A stretch of DNA of 64,000 nt from Tetzosporium hominis. GTDB taxonomy: Bacteria; Bacillota; Bacilli; Bacillales_A; Planococcaceae. Under the pieces are notes generated by a model, which was given only the letters and a program-made list of their open reading frames with translations, made no database searches and was not told the origin of the DNA. The translations under genes were made by a program, and so were the position numbers. Below, piece by piece: positions 31,942 through 41,319 of the stretch; the stretch's first letter is position 1, and each line of letters starts with the position of its first letter. The stretch covers positions 1 to 64,000 of the forward strand of contig NZ_NOKQ01000204.1 of assembly GCF_002265435.1 (NCBI RefSeq), written 5' to 3'.

Positions 31942-33546
31942 ATGGATCATTTATTTCACCCTTTCGCAGGGAAACGCAACACCGTGTTTGCAAAAAACGG
32001 AATGGTTGCTACATCACAACCACTAGCTGCTCAAGCAGGATTAGACATTTTAAAACAAGGCGGGAATGCAATTGATGCGGCTATCGCTACGGCAGCAGCA
32101 TTAACAGTTGTGGAACCGACATCAAATGGAATCGGAGGCGACGCCTTCGCTTTAGTGTGGGTAAAAGACAAGTTACATGGTCTTAATGCATCAGGTCCAG
32201 CTCCTAAGTCTATTTCAGCTGACAAGCTAAAAGAAGCGGGACACAAGCAAGTGCCGGCATTTGGTGTATTGCCTGTAACTGTTCCAGGTGTTCCAGCAGG
32301 CTGGGTGGCACTCTCTCGTAAGTTCGGGAAGTTGCCATTAAAAGATGTGCTGGCACCTGCCATTCGCTATGCAGAAGAAGGGTACCCGGTCTCTCCAATC
32401 CTCGGGAAGTTCTGGGGGATGGCTCATAAGAAATTCAAAGAGACCTATACATCAGAAGAGTTCGCAGGCTGGTTTGAAACATTCGCTCCAGGTGGCGAAG
32501 CACCTAAAATTGGGGAGATGTGGTCATCTCCAGGTCATGCATCCACTTTACGAGCGATTGCAGACACAGAAGCAGACTCGTTCTATAAAGGCGAACTTGC
32601 AGATAAAATGGACGCGTTCATGAAACAGCACGGCGGCTATTTATCAAAAGAAGATTTAGAATGCTATGAAGTGGAATGGGTAGAGCCTTTAGGTGCGCAT
32701 TACAAAGATTACGACGTCTGGGAGATCCCACCGAACGGACAAGGTATGATTGCTCAGATGGCGCTTAAGATCTTTGAACAAACGGGAGATGCGAAGTGGC
32801 AAGATGCGGATACACTGCATCGTCAGATTGAAGCGATGAAGCTCGCGTTTACGGACGGGAAAGCCTTCATCACAGAACAAGGTGAGATGCCGGTAGACCC
32901 AGAACACTTATTGTCAGATGACTATGCGAAAGCACGCGCTGAAAAAATTACAGACGAAGCAATGCTTCCGGAACCGTATGAATTGCCACGCGGAGGAACA
33001 GTCTATCTCGCAGCTGCGGACGGAGAAGGCAACATGATTTCCTACATTCAAAGTAATTATATGGGATTTGGTTCAGGAATCGTCATCCCAGGGACAGGGA
33101 TTGCGCTACAGAACCGCGGGCATGACTTCTCCTTAGATGAAACCCACCCGAACTATTTGAAACCTGGAAAGCGCACATATCATACAATCATTCCGGGCTT
33201 CTTGACTAAAGACGGAAAAGCGGTTGGGCCTTTTGGTGTTATGGGTGGCTATATGCAACCACAAGGGCACTTCCAGGTCGTTTCAAGCACTGTAGATCAT
33301 CTTCTTAATCCGCAAGCGACGCTTGATATGCCGAGATGGCAATGGATTGAAGGTAAAACAGTTCATGTGGAACCAGAGTTTCCGAACTATTTGGTGCAAG
33401 CTCTGATTCGCAAAGGTCACACGATTCAAATATTACCGGATGGAGGCAGTTTTGGACGCGGCCAGATCATTTGGCGAGACCCTGAGACTGGTGTGCTTCA
33501 AGGTGGAACAGAATCTCGTACGGATGGCGCTGTTGCGGCGTGGTAA
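31942..33546 (+). CDS. Gamma-glutamyltransferase family protein (YwrD-like)
   Basis: A 534-residue N-terminal-nucleophile hydrolase precursor. It keeps QGGNAIDAA, TSNGIGGD, and the probable autoprocessing Thr in RGGTVYLAAAD (about residue 354), followed by a small-subunit pattern SGIVIPGTGI and GGYMQPQGHFQV. No signal peptide is evident, as in YwrD and unlike secreted GGT. Family members cleave gamma-glutamyl amides; physiological substrate unknown. AATGGAGGA precedes the ATG. The stop overlaps the next gene by 7 nt. Confidence 0.87.
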   Translation: MDHLFHPFAGKRNTVFAKNGMVATSQPLAAQAGLDILKQGGNAIDAAIATAAALTVVEPTSNGIGGDAFALVWVKDKLHGLNASGPAPKSISADKLKEAGHKQVPAFGVLPVTVPGVPAGWVALSRKFGKLPLKDVLAPAIRYAEEGYPVSPILGKFWGMAHKKFKETYTSEEFAGWFETFAPGGEAPKIGEMWSSPGHASTLRAIADTEADSFYKGELADKMDAFMKQHGGYLSKEDLECYEVEWVEPLGAHYKDYDVWEIPPNGQGMIAQMALKIFEQTGDAKWQDADTLHRQIEAMKLAFTDGKAFITEQGEMPVDPEHLLSDDYAKARAEKITDEAMLPEPYELPRGGTVYLAAADGEGNMISYIQSNYMGFGSGIVIPGTGIALQNRGHDFSLDETHPNYLKPGKRTYHTIIPGFLTKDGKAVGPFGVMGGYMQPQGHFQVVSSTVDHLLNPQATLDMPRWQWIEGKTVHVEPEFPNYLVQALIRKGHTIQILPDGGSFGRGQIIWRDPETGVLQGGTESRTDGAVAAW

Positions 33547-34136
33547 CTCCCCAGAAAGAAGTGCCTCTTGAGCGTCCGAAGGGGCAGCTATACCGTGAAT
33601 TGGCTAATGGCTTTTTTCGAGTAGGAATCTTCGGATTTGGAGGAGGCCCTTCTTCGATTCCTTTGGTCCATACAGAAGCTGTTAAAAAGTACGAGTGGAT
33701 GACTGATGATGAGTTTGGGGACGTTTTGGCTCTTGCGAACACGATGCCGGGTCCTATTGCAACGAAAATGGCAGGGTACATCGGCTACCGTGTGGCGGGG
33801 TGGATAGGTATGCTGATTGCCCTCGCAGTCAATGTAATTCCTACTGTAATTGGAGTGATTGTCCTACTGAAAGTGCTAGAAGCTTATAAAGAGTTACCGG
33901 TTGTTCAGAATATGGCGCATGCCGTGATTCCTGTAGTGACCGTCATGCTTGGAGTTCTAGCATGGGACTTCGTTAAGAAATCGGGTGAAACGATTGGTTG
34001 GATGAAAGCAACTGGTACGTTAGCAGTGGCTTTTATCGCCATGTATATACTTAACATTCACCCTGCTTTTGTGATTTTAGCAGTCTTTGCGCTGATCTTT
34101 TCGCCACTTCTGATGAAGAGGAGGAACCGGACATGA
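33540..34136 (+). CDS. Half-size ChrA chromate-transporter family protein (first)
   Basis: A 198-residue protein with one ChrA domain: FGFGGGPSSIPLVHTE (about 24-39), LANTMPGPIATKMAGYIG and five to six helices. Short ChrA proteins are encoded as pairs that are thought to form one transporter. The start GTG overlaps the transferase stop and relies on coupling; no clear binding site is seen. Chromate efflux is a family assignment only; in this context the native substrate could be something linked to gamma-glutamyl metabolism. Confidence 0.82.
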   Translation: MVTPQKEVPLERPKGQLYRELANGFFRVGIFGFGGGPSSIPLVHTEAVKKYEWMTDDEFGDVLALANTMPGPIATKMAGYIGYRVAGWIGMLIALAVNVIPTVIGVIVLLKVLEAYKELPVVQNMAHAVIPVVTVMLGVLAWDFVKKSGETIGWMKATGTLAVAFIAMYILNIHPAFVILAVFALIFSPLLMKRRNRT

Positions 34137-34666
34137 TCTATTGGGAACTGTTTATTGCGTTTCTGATACCTGGTATTTTAGGATACGGAGGAGGTCCGGC
34201 AGCGATTCCACTTGTTCAAGTAGAAGTGGTGGAGCGCTACGGCTGGATGACCAACGCTGAGTTTTCAGAGATGGTAGCAGCAGCCAATGCACTTCCTGGG
34301 CCAGTTGCCACTAAAATGGCTGGCTTTGTAGGGTATGATCAAGCAGGGGTTTTGGGTGCATTAGTTGCTCTGTTCGCAGCGGTTGGCCCATCACTGCTCA
34401 TGATGATCTTGTTACTGAATTTGATTTGGAAGCATAAAGAGTCCGTATATGTGAAGAGTTTGACGCGCTGGATTCGTCCTATCATTGCCGTCCTATTAGT
34501 GGTGATGACGTATGATTTCTTAGGCGACTCTTTCGACATGAATGGCATCTGGATTACTTTAATCCTTCTTGTCGGTTCGTACTTGTTATTGGAACGTGTG
34601 AAACTGCATCCAGCGCTTGTGATTTTGCTCGCTCTCGGATTCGGCGCGGTCACCACTTACATTTAG
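34133..34666 (+). CDS. Half-size ChrA chromate-transporter family protein (second)
   Basis: A 177-residue partner of the preceding gene (ATGA overlap). Motifs GYGGGPAAIPLVQVE and AANALPGPVATKMAG mirror the first half. The two would insert with opposite topologies, as for other split ChrA pairs. The last gene of the transferase operon; a terminator lies 125 nt on. Confidence 0.84.
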   Translation: MIYWELFIAFLIPGILGYGGGPAAIPLVQVEVVERYGWMTNAEFSEMVAAANALPGPVATKMAGFVGYDQAGVLGALVALFAAVGPSLLMMILLLNLIWKHKESVYVKSLTRWIRPIIAVLLVVMTYDFLGDSFDMNGIWITLILLVGSYLLLERVKLHPALVILLALGFGAVTTYI

Positions 34667-34789
34667 TGGTATACTGAAGTTCACTAAACCACGTCTCGGA
34701 ATCCCTATGGAAAGTTGGAACTAGAATGAAATCAAGTGTTCAGCAGCTTGTCGATGCACAACGAAATGCTCATATATTATACAATTCAG

Positions 34790-34815
34790 ACGCCTTCCTC
34801 GCGAAGGTGTTTTTT
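34790..34815 (+). terminator. Terminator downstream of the ChrA pair
   Basis: ACGCCTTC / GAAGGTGT (8 bp, one G-U), 5-nt loop, then T5. Confidence 0.75.
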
Positions 34816-34865
34816 CTTGAAAGGCTCTATACGAGACTTCAAGCAGCCTTTATAATTGGAAGAAA

Positions 34866-35720
34866 ATGAATGCGAGGAAGAAAATGGGTAACGAACAAAC
34901 AACTGAGAAATCACCATCTCCTTGGAAATCAAGAATCAAAGCAACAGGTCTTGTCATCATCGGTACACTACTTGGATTAAATTTAGGTGGCATTTACTTA
35001 AATGATCAGGACGGGGAAACGGAAGCTCTGCCAGTCGTGGCCCAAGGGCAAATGGTCGGATTGCCGGACTACTCCAGCAACTTCAAAGAATTGAATCCTT
35101 TGGCGGTAGTTGTTGAAACAGAAACAAGCTATGGCTCTGGCTTCTTGTATCAAGATGGTGGCTATGTGATTACCAGTGCTCATGTAGTAACCGATGGTCT
35201 GGATGTAACGGTATGGAATTCCTTCTTCCACCCATCTGAAGGAACCGTCATCGGCATTTCTGAATTTATGGATATCGCCTTAATTCATGTTCCCGACTAT
35301 GAGGGGCAAGAAGGTGTAGAAGTAAACTTGGAAGCGTCGATTCAAGCAGGAAAGCCAATTCTGGCAGTGAGCTCGCCATATGATACAACGAATACGGGGG
35401 CAGTCGGATACATAACCGGACCAAAGCGACATTTAGAAATGGAAGATAGTTCTGCCTACAACCAGTTCATCCAGTTTGATGCACAAACCGCTTCCGGAAG
35501 TAGTGGGGGTCCATTTTTTGATGCAGCGACAAACGAAGTCATCGGAGTGATAACACAGGGTAGTGGGTACTATGAAGAAATCAAGTATGCCCTTCCTATT
35601 GAAGACGTTCTTGTCTATATTGATCGTTGGATTAAGAAACCCTTACCTGAAATTGCTATACTAGACATACAACAAACGTTACGTGAACTTTACGAGTGGG
35701 AAGAAGATACTGAAGAATAA
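34866..35720 (+). CDS. Membrane-anchored trypsin-like serine protease (HtrA-type without PDZ)
   Basis: A 284-residue protease. A short cytoplasmic N-terminus, one membrane helix (about 25-46), then a chymotrypsin-fold domain with the triad H106 (SAHVV), D136 (DIALIHV) and S213 (GSSGGP). No PDZ domain follows, unlike DegP/HtrA. Start is ATG 34866 or ATG 34884; both have GGAAG-type sites with short spacing. Expected to act outside the membrane on surface or misfolded proteins. Own terminator downstream. Confidence 0.85.
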   Translation: MNARKKMGNEQTTEKSPSPWKSRIKATGLVIIGTLLGLNLGGIYLNDQDGETEALPVVAQGQMVGLPDYSSNFKELNPLAVVVETETSYGSGFLYQDGGYVITSAHVVTDGLDVTVWNSFFHPSEGTVIGISEFMDIALIHVPDYEGQEGVEVNLEASIQAGKPILAVSSPYDTTNTGAVGYITGPKRHLEMEDSSAYNQFIQFDAQTASGSSGGPFFDAATNEVIGVITQGSGYYEEIKYALPIEDVLVYIDRWIKKPLPEIAILDIQQTLRELYEWEEDTEE

Positions 35721-35725
35721 CCTTA

Positions 35726-35756
35726 AAAATTCGTCTACTCTAGGCGAATTTTTTTA
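35726..35756 (+). terminator. Terminator after the serine protease
   Basis: A 9-bp stem AAAAATTCG / CGAATTTTT with a 10-11-nt loop, extended T-run. Confidence 0.75.
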
Positions 35757-35840
35757 TATCTAATTGAAACTATTTCCAGTTTTATCCGTTACTATGAATA
35801 GAAGAAAGTTTAGATTCCATTTTAAAGAAAGGATGATTGG

Positions 35841-37346
35841 ATGAAAACACTGCTACGTATTGTTCTAGTTCTTGTGATTAGTGCAGGGTATTTACTCGCA
35901 AGTGGATGGCTCATCTTTCAACAAGATGCAGTGACCGGCATGCTGTGGGGAATCGGCCTGTGGATAGTGCCTTTCGCTTTGTTGGTACTCTCTATTGTAG
36001 CTTTTATAAATCGAGGGTTGCCCAAACTTAGAATTAGGTCTCGAGCATCTGCAGCAGGATTCTTCATTTTATCCTTTTTAGTGGGAGCTAGTCTTGTAGG
36101 AATTGCTTTCGCCAATGCGTTTGCTATAGAAGTCGGTGCTCCTGAACAAGACGCACTTGCCAAGATAGGTTGGTATGGGAAGTGGACAGGGCACACGGCA
36201 CTTCAAGAGAACTTGGAGAAAATAGAGGGGACTTACGCCACTTATTATGTGACGCCTGAAAACCGAGCCAAGGTTGCTGAGATGGAACGACTTCTGCCAA
36301 TGATTGAAAATCGAGTCGATCGGTACTTACCGGAACTGCCTGAAGCGGAGAAGCCAGAAATTGAACTTCACCGGGATGCTTCAACACTACAACTCCTGGG
36401 AGCCGATACCTCACTTGGCGGTTTCTATACTACGATTACCGAGCGTATTCATGTGCATGATAATCAGACTTATTGGGAAGAGGTACTCATTCACGAATAC
36501 ACCCATTACCGAGTCCATCAGTTTCAGAAACAGCAGACGGGAAAAGGTCTAACACTGCCACTTTGGCTTGAAGAGGGGTTTGCAGAGATGATGACGGGAA
36601 CGTTACCATTAGGTCCTTTTGATGCTTACCGTGATCTCCCTCTAGAAGAAGTCCATCGAAGCAGCAACCGACTGACGACAGAAGTGGACGGAGTCAATAT
36701 CTATACATATGGGCAACTTCTTGTGACAGAATTGACTCGCAAAGCAGGAGTTGATCAACTTCAAGACTGGCTCCTTGAAGAAGACCCGGAAGTTTTAGAA
36801 GCAGATTTTCGCAAACTCTATGGTCTATCTGAAAATGATTCTATTCAGACAGTAATTATTGAAGAATACCAGAAACAAATTGCTATTAGTGCAGAGCATC
36901 GTCTAGAAGCAACCAGTCACCATTTTTCGGGTTGGGATGAATCCATAGAACTTTTAGAGGAGACGCTCTACTTACCTATGTATATCCAAGCATTGGATCA
37001 TTTTTATCAGCATTCAAAAGAAGAGTTGGCTTTTGATGATGCTGCGCTCTTATTAGCTGAAGTCGAGTCGTTGGATATTACACGACCCGCAAGCTACTTT
37101 ATCAAAGAGCGAGCACTACTAGAGGCCGGTAAAGGAAGTTTAGAGACCGCTATTACTATGTTAGAAGCGCTGGATAGCTCTAACGCAGATGCCATCCATG
37201 CACTAATCGCACAAGAAGAACTTCGTATTTTGAAACGTTTAAATGAAAATCCTTATGATCAAGAAGCAAAAGCGTATTTAGAACAGCACCCCTTATTTGG
37301 AGAAGGTACTGCGGACTGGTTAAAACATTTGCAAAAGAGTAACTAA
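35841..37346 (+). CDS. Membrane zinc metallopeptidase (peptidase MA-like)
   Basis: A 501-residue protein. Three hydrophobic helices (about 4-24, 32-56, 72-95) are followed by an extracytoplasmic or cytoplasmic peptidase domain with HEYTH (218-222) and LWLEEGFAE (241-249; E245 the probable third zinc ligand), the gluzincin pattern of the MA-like family. The last 130 residues are helical and TPR-like. No partner genes; substrate unknown. AAAGGA precedes the ATG. Confidence 0.8.
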   Translation: MKTLLRIVLVLVISAGYLLASGWLIFQQDAVTGMLWGIGLWIVPFALLVLSIVAFINRGLPKLRIRSRASAAGFFILSFLVGASLVGIAFANAFAIEVGAPEQDALAKIGWYGKWTGHTALQENLEKIEGTYATYYVTPENRAKVAEMERLLPMIENRVDRYLPELPEAEKPEIELHRDASTLQLLGADTSLGGFYTTITERIHVHDNQTYWEEVLIHEYTHYRVHQFQKQQTGKGLTLPLWLEEGFAEMMTGTLPLGPFDAYRDLPLEEVHRSSNRLTTEVDGVNIYTYGQLLVTELTRKAGVDQLQDWLLEEDPEVLEADFRKLYGLSENDSIQTVIIEEYQKQIAISAEHRLEATSHHFSGWDESIELLEETLYLPMYIQALDHFYQHSKEELAFDDAALLLAEVESLDITRPASYFIKERALLEAGKGSLETAITMLEALDSSNADAIHALIAQEELRILKRLNENPYDQEAKAYLEQHPLFGEGTADWLKHLQKSN

Positions 37347-37511
37347 ACTTCATTTTTCCAATCTAAACCTGACATAAATGTAGAAGATTTATCATATATG
37401 TGATACTAATTGTCACAAAGTGCTCAATATTGCACGATAAAATTCGATGTTTTGAGGGTAAATAGTATATAATCAAACCAATTAGTGTTTTTTGGGAGAA
37501 GGGGAAAGGTT

Positions 37512-38810
37512 ATGCAAACATTCTTCGATTCGTATCTGTCTGAAGGGTTAAAAATGATACGCTTATTTGATTATGTCGATGACTTGGTATTTTTAATGAA
37601 AGTGGAAAAAAAGGGGCTTTCATATCATTATATTAATCAAGCCGTAAAAGAAGTGTTGCAGTTTGATGAATCTGTTATGAACAGAACCCTTCACGAGGTC
37701 ATTTCAAACGAGGAGGAAGCAGACCTGTTATCTTCCCAATACCTTCAAGTAGTCACTTCAAAAGAACCCGTAAAGTTTATACATGAACTTGCAAATCCGA
37801 CGCTTAAGTTTATTGGAGATACGACCCTATATCCAGTTTCGAACGAAGAAGGAGACTGTGCCTATATTTTAGCCATCGTTAAAGATATTACCGAGAACTA
37901 TCAACTAGAGCAGAAGCTAAGAGAAAACGAAGAGCGGTACCGCTTGATTGCAGAAAACTCATTGGATGTTATCAAGCTGATCAACACAGATGGCATTATT
38001 GAATATGTATCGCCTTCAAGTGAAGTGATTGTTGGCTTTACGCCTTCCTCATATTTAGGAAAAAACTTTAGCGAGTTTCTTTGTGAAGAAGATCGGGCTA
38101 CTGTTGTTTCAAAGTTTGCAGAGATTCTGCAGACCGGGAAACCTCTTACTGTAGAAACAAAACATCTACATGCAGACGGTCATTTTATTTGGATGGAAAT
38201 CATTGCAACCCCTGTGATAAAGGATGGTCAAGTCGTTCAAGTAGTCACTTCAGCACGTGATATTTCTGAACGGATCGAATACCGTGAAAAATTGGCTAAA
38301 ATGGCATTCCACGATTACTTGTCTGGACTGCCAAATCGTCGGTTGTTTGAAGACCGGTTAGATATGGCCCTGAAACATGCCTCTCGTCATAATGAACGCG
38401 TAGGCCTTATCCTCATTGATGGCCGAAACTTTAAGGCGATCAATGATACGTATGGGCATGAAGTGGGTGATGAAGTCATCGTTCGTCTAGCACGGCGACT
38501 TGAGCAATCGGTGCGTTCTGTAGATACAGTGGCTCGACTTGGTGGAGACGAATTTGCTATTGTGCTCCCTGAACTGGAAGACGAGCGAGACGCTATTCGT
38601 GTGGCGGACCGTATTGTACAAATTTTTGAACAGCCATGCTTCATCGGTGCTCATGAAATTGCATTCAAAGTGGACATTGGAATTTCGGTATATCCGGATC
38701 ATACTTTAGACCAAAAGGAATTGATTCGATTTGCTGATGAGGCGATGTATTCGACGAAAGCAGATGACAAGTCGAGTTTCTGTGTCTATCAGGCACCCGT
38801 TGTGCTATAA
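37512..38810 (+). CDS. PAS-PAS-GGDEF diguanylate cyclase, paralogue of the gene at 518
   Basis: A 432-residue cyclase. Its first 125 residues and its GGDEF domain align closely with the protein encoded at 518, but a second PAS domain (about 140-260) is inserted between them. GGDEF at 344-348, preceded by RSVD (inhibitory site). The same D-G-R substitution in the metal segment (LIDGRNFK) is kept. ATG 37512 is chosen over 37485 because GGAGAAGGGGAAAGG lies just upstream. Followed by a weak terminator and, in the same direction, the damaged GGDEF-EAL gene. Confidence 0.88.
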   Translation: MQTFFDSYLSEGLKMIRLFDYVDDLVFLMKVEKKGLSYHYINQAVKEVLQFDESVMNRTLHEVISNEEEADLLSSQYLQVVTSKEPVKFIHELANPTLKFIGDTTLYPVSNEEGDCAYILAIVKDITENYQLEQKLRENEERYRLIAENSLDVIKLINTDGIIEYVSPSSEVIVGFTPSSYLGKNFSEFLCEEDRATVVSKFAEILQTGKPLTVETKHLHADGHFIWMEIIATPVIKDGQVVQVVTSARDISERIEYREKLAKMAFHDYLSGLPNRRLFEDRLDMALKHASRHNERVGLILIDGRNFKAINDTYGHEVGDEVIVRLARRLEQSVRSVDTVARLGGDEFAIVLPELEDERDAIRVADRIVQIFEQPCFIGAHEIAFKVDIGISVYPDHTLDQKELIRFADEAMYSTKADDKSSFCVYQAPVVL

Positions 38811-38821
38811 CCCTGTAAAAG

Positions 38822-38849
38822 AGGACTGAAAAGAACGGTCCTTTTTTTC
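38822..38849 (+). terminator. Weak terminator between the paralogous pair
   Basis: A short AGGAC / GTCCT stem with an 11-nt loop but a long T7 run. Confidence 0.5.
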
Positions 38850-38928
38850 TATTCAAGCAACGTACACTAGTATAGAATGAAGAAAATGGAGTACTTGGAA
38901 TACTGGTAGGATGAAGGGAGGGTACAAA

Positions 38929-41283
38929 GTGAACTCATCACATTCTCAAAAACTAGATCAGGCTTCGTGGCTGTTAGAAGATTACCAACAGCTTTTGAAT
39001 CAGTTGCCCGAACCGCTTTGCTTATTATCAAGCACAGCTACTGGACTTCCAGATCAATTTTTGTTTGCAAATAGCAAAGCACAAGAGTTGTTGGGGCTGT
39101 CAGATTCGGAATTGCATAACTGCACATGGGAAGAGACTTTTCAAAGTCAGTTGTCTGGCAGAGCGCTTCGTATATGCTTACAGGACTTTCAAACAAAGGA
39201 TGGAAAGAGCTGTTTCATAGTAACGTTAACAGATGCGACAGATTATATAGAGACCAAAGAGAAACTGCGAATCACCTCTTCAGAATTTGAATCACTTTTC
39301 AAGTACAATCCGAATATCGTTTATACCATTAATCAACAAGGGATGTTTACGAATTTTAATGATGCAGGGCTTGCACGCCTTGGGTATGAACGGGATGAGA
39401 TTATCAAAGTGGATTACCAAGAAGTACTGACCCTTGAAGATGTAGAGAAAGCGCATCAACATTTTAAAGAAGTTCTAAAGGGAAGTGTGCAAAGCTTTCA
39501 AATTCGCATCAAAGACAAATCAGGTACTCCTTTCCCCGTAGAAGTTACAGCAGTACCCATCATTTATAATGGCGAAGTAACAGGCGTGATTGGTACAGCT
39601 CAAGATGTATCCGAGCGAATTGAAATGGAAGAAAAACTTAAAGATAGCGAAGAGAGTTATCGAGCTCTATTTGAGTACAATGCAGACCCTGTCATTACGT
39701 ATGATTTAGAAGGTAGATTTTTGGCATTTAATAAGGCAACGGAGGAAATTCTAGGTGTCAATCAAGAAGAATTAATTGGTGAGCCATTTCTTCCTTATAT
39801 TGAAGAAGATTTACAGGAACTCACATGGTATCACTTCCAATAAGTCTTAAAAGGTCAACCTTACCAATACGAGACAAGAGTGGTAAATGCTCAAGGAGAA
39901 ACTATTGCACTACATATCACTCTGATTCCAGCGTTCGTTAAAGGTGAATTGACATCTATTCACTGCATCGGGAAAGATATTACCATTCGAAAGAATCATG
40001 ACGAGATGATGCATTATATGGCCTATCATGATAATTTGACGGGTCTTGGAAATCAGCGTCTCTTCAATGAAGAATTAAAGAAATGGTTGAAAGAAGAGAA
40101 TGAAAAAGAACTCAGTCTTTGGATAGTAGATTTAGACCGATTCAAGTTTATTAACTACAACCTAGGTCATGAAGCAGGAGATCGATTGATAACTTCATTC
40201 GCTGAGCGTCTTCAAAGCGCGGTGGGTACAAAAGGAACTGTGTATCGATATGGTGGGGATGAGTTTGCGGTATTAACACCGGGTTTATCGGAGTTGGCGA
40301 CTAAGCTATTGGCAGTCGAGGTCACGTCTGCCCTTAGTAAACCCTATGATATAGACGGCTTCAGTACAATCTTAACGGCAAGTGTCGGGATCAGCCTGTA
40401 TCCACGGCATGGGCGTGATGAGAAAACCCTCATCCGAGCAGCAGATTATGCGATGTACCATGCTAAAAAGCATGGAAGAAATACGTTTCAACTTTACACA
40501 ACCAATATCGAAGGTCTTGCCAAAACGGATTTGCGGATGGAGACTTTACTTCATAAGGCTCTTGAAAACAAAGAATTCGTTTTGCATTACCAGCCACAAT
40601 ATCATGCTGAATACGGAAAAATCCACGGAATAGAAGCTTTGATTCGCTGGAATAGTCCAGAACTCGGTATGGTGCCACCTGCAGCGTTTATACCATTGGC
40701 CGAAGAGACGGGCCTCATAGTTCCAATCGGAGAATGGGTCATCGAAGAGGCTTGTCGGCAAAATAAGGCCTGGCAAGATCAAGGATTCCCGGCTACCCCT
40801 ATGGCAGTCAATATGTCTCTTAGACAGTTTTATCAGGTGGACCTATTGGGGACAATTAAAGAGATATTAAAGAAAACAGGACTTGGCCCTCGTTGCTTAA
40901 TGCTTGAGATTACAGAGACAATAGCTATGCAAGAAGATATTGCTGCTGATATCTTGCAGCAAATTAAGGAACTAGGTGTTCGAATCGCAATGGACGACTT
41001 TGGTACAGGCTACAGTTCCCTTAAATATTTGCAGACGTTCTCCATTGATCATATTAAAATCGATAAAGCATTTACAGATAAACTGCATACTAAAGAAGGG
41101 CGTGCCATTATCGCTACGATTATTTCACTGGGGCATCACTTAGATATGACTGTTATTGCTGAAGGGGTTGAGACACCTAAGCAAGTTCACGAACTAAGAG
41201 AGCTTGGCTGTGATGTATTCCAAGGCTATTATTTCAGTCGCCCATTAGCACCTGCTGATCTTGTAGACCAATTATTTGGATGA
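38929..41283 (+). pseudogene. PAS-PAS-PAS-GGDEF-EAL gene interrupted by one in-frame UAA
   Basis: A single reading frame runs from GTG 38929 (GGGAGGG 6 nt upstream) to the stop at 41281, apart from one TAA at 39841-39843. It aligns throughout with the intact 821-residue protein at 1474-3939; the stop falls at the position of its Met333, inside the third PAS domain. The downstream part keeps YGGDEF, EAL (GIEALIRW), VNMS, EITET, DDFGTG, KIDK and EGVE, with no other disabling change. Possible outcomes are a 304-residue PAS-only protein plus a GGDEF-EAL fragment re-initiating near GTG 39880, stop read-through, a recent null mutation, or a sequencing error. No ribosome binding site is obvious for GTG 39880. 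Confidence 0.85.
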
Positions 41284-41286
41284 AGA

Positions 41287-41315
41287 AAGCTGCTCCTCAA
41301 AATGAGGGGCAGCTT
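41287..41315. terminator. Terminator hairpin between convergent transcripts
   Basis: A 12-bp stem AAGCTGCTCCTC / GAGGGGCAGCTT with one G-U pair and a 5-nt loop. The T-run is short on both sides. Confidence 0.6.
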
Positions 41316-41319
41316 GTTG

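Noticed and set aside
34726-34869. A 47-codon plus-strand frame ending with ATGA overlap on the serine protease start
   Set aside because: It has no good ribosome binding site and the terminator at 34790-34815 lies inside it, so the overlap is probably chance.
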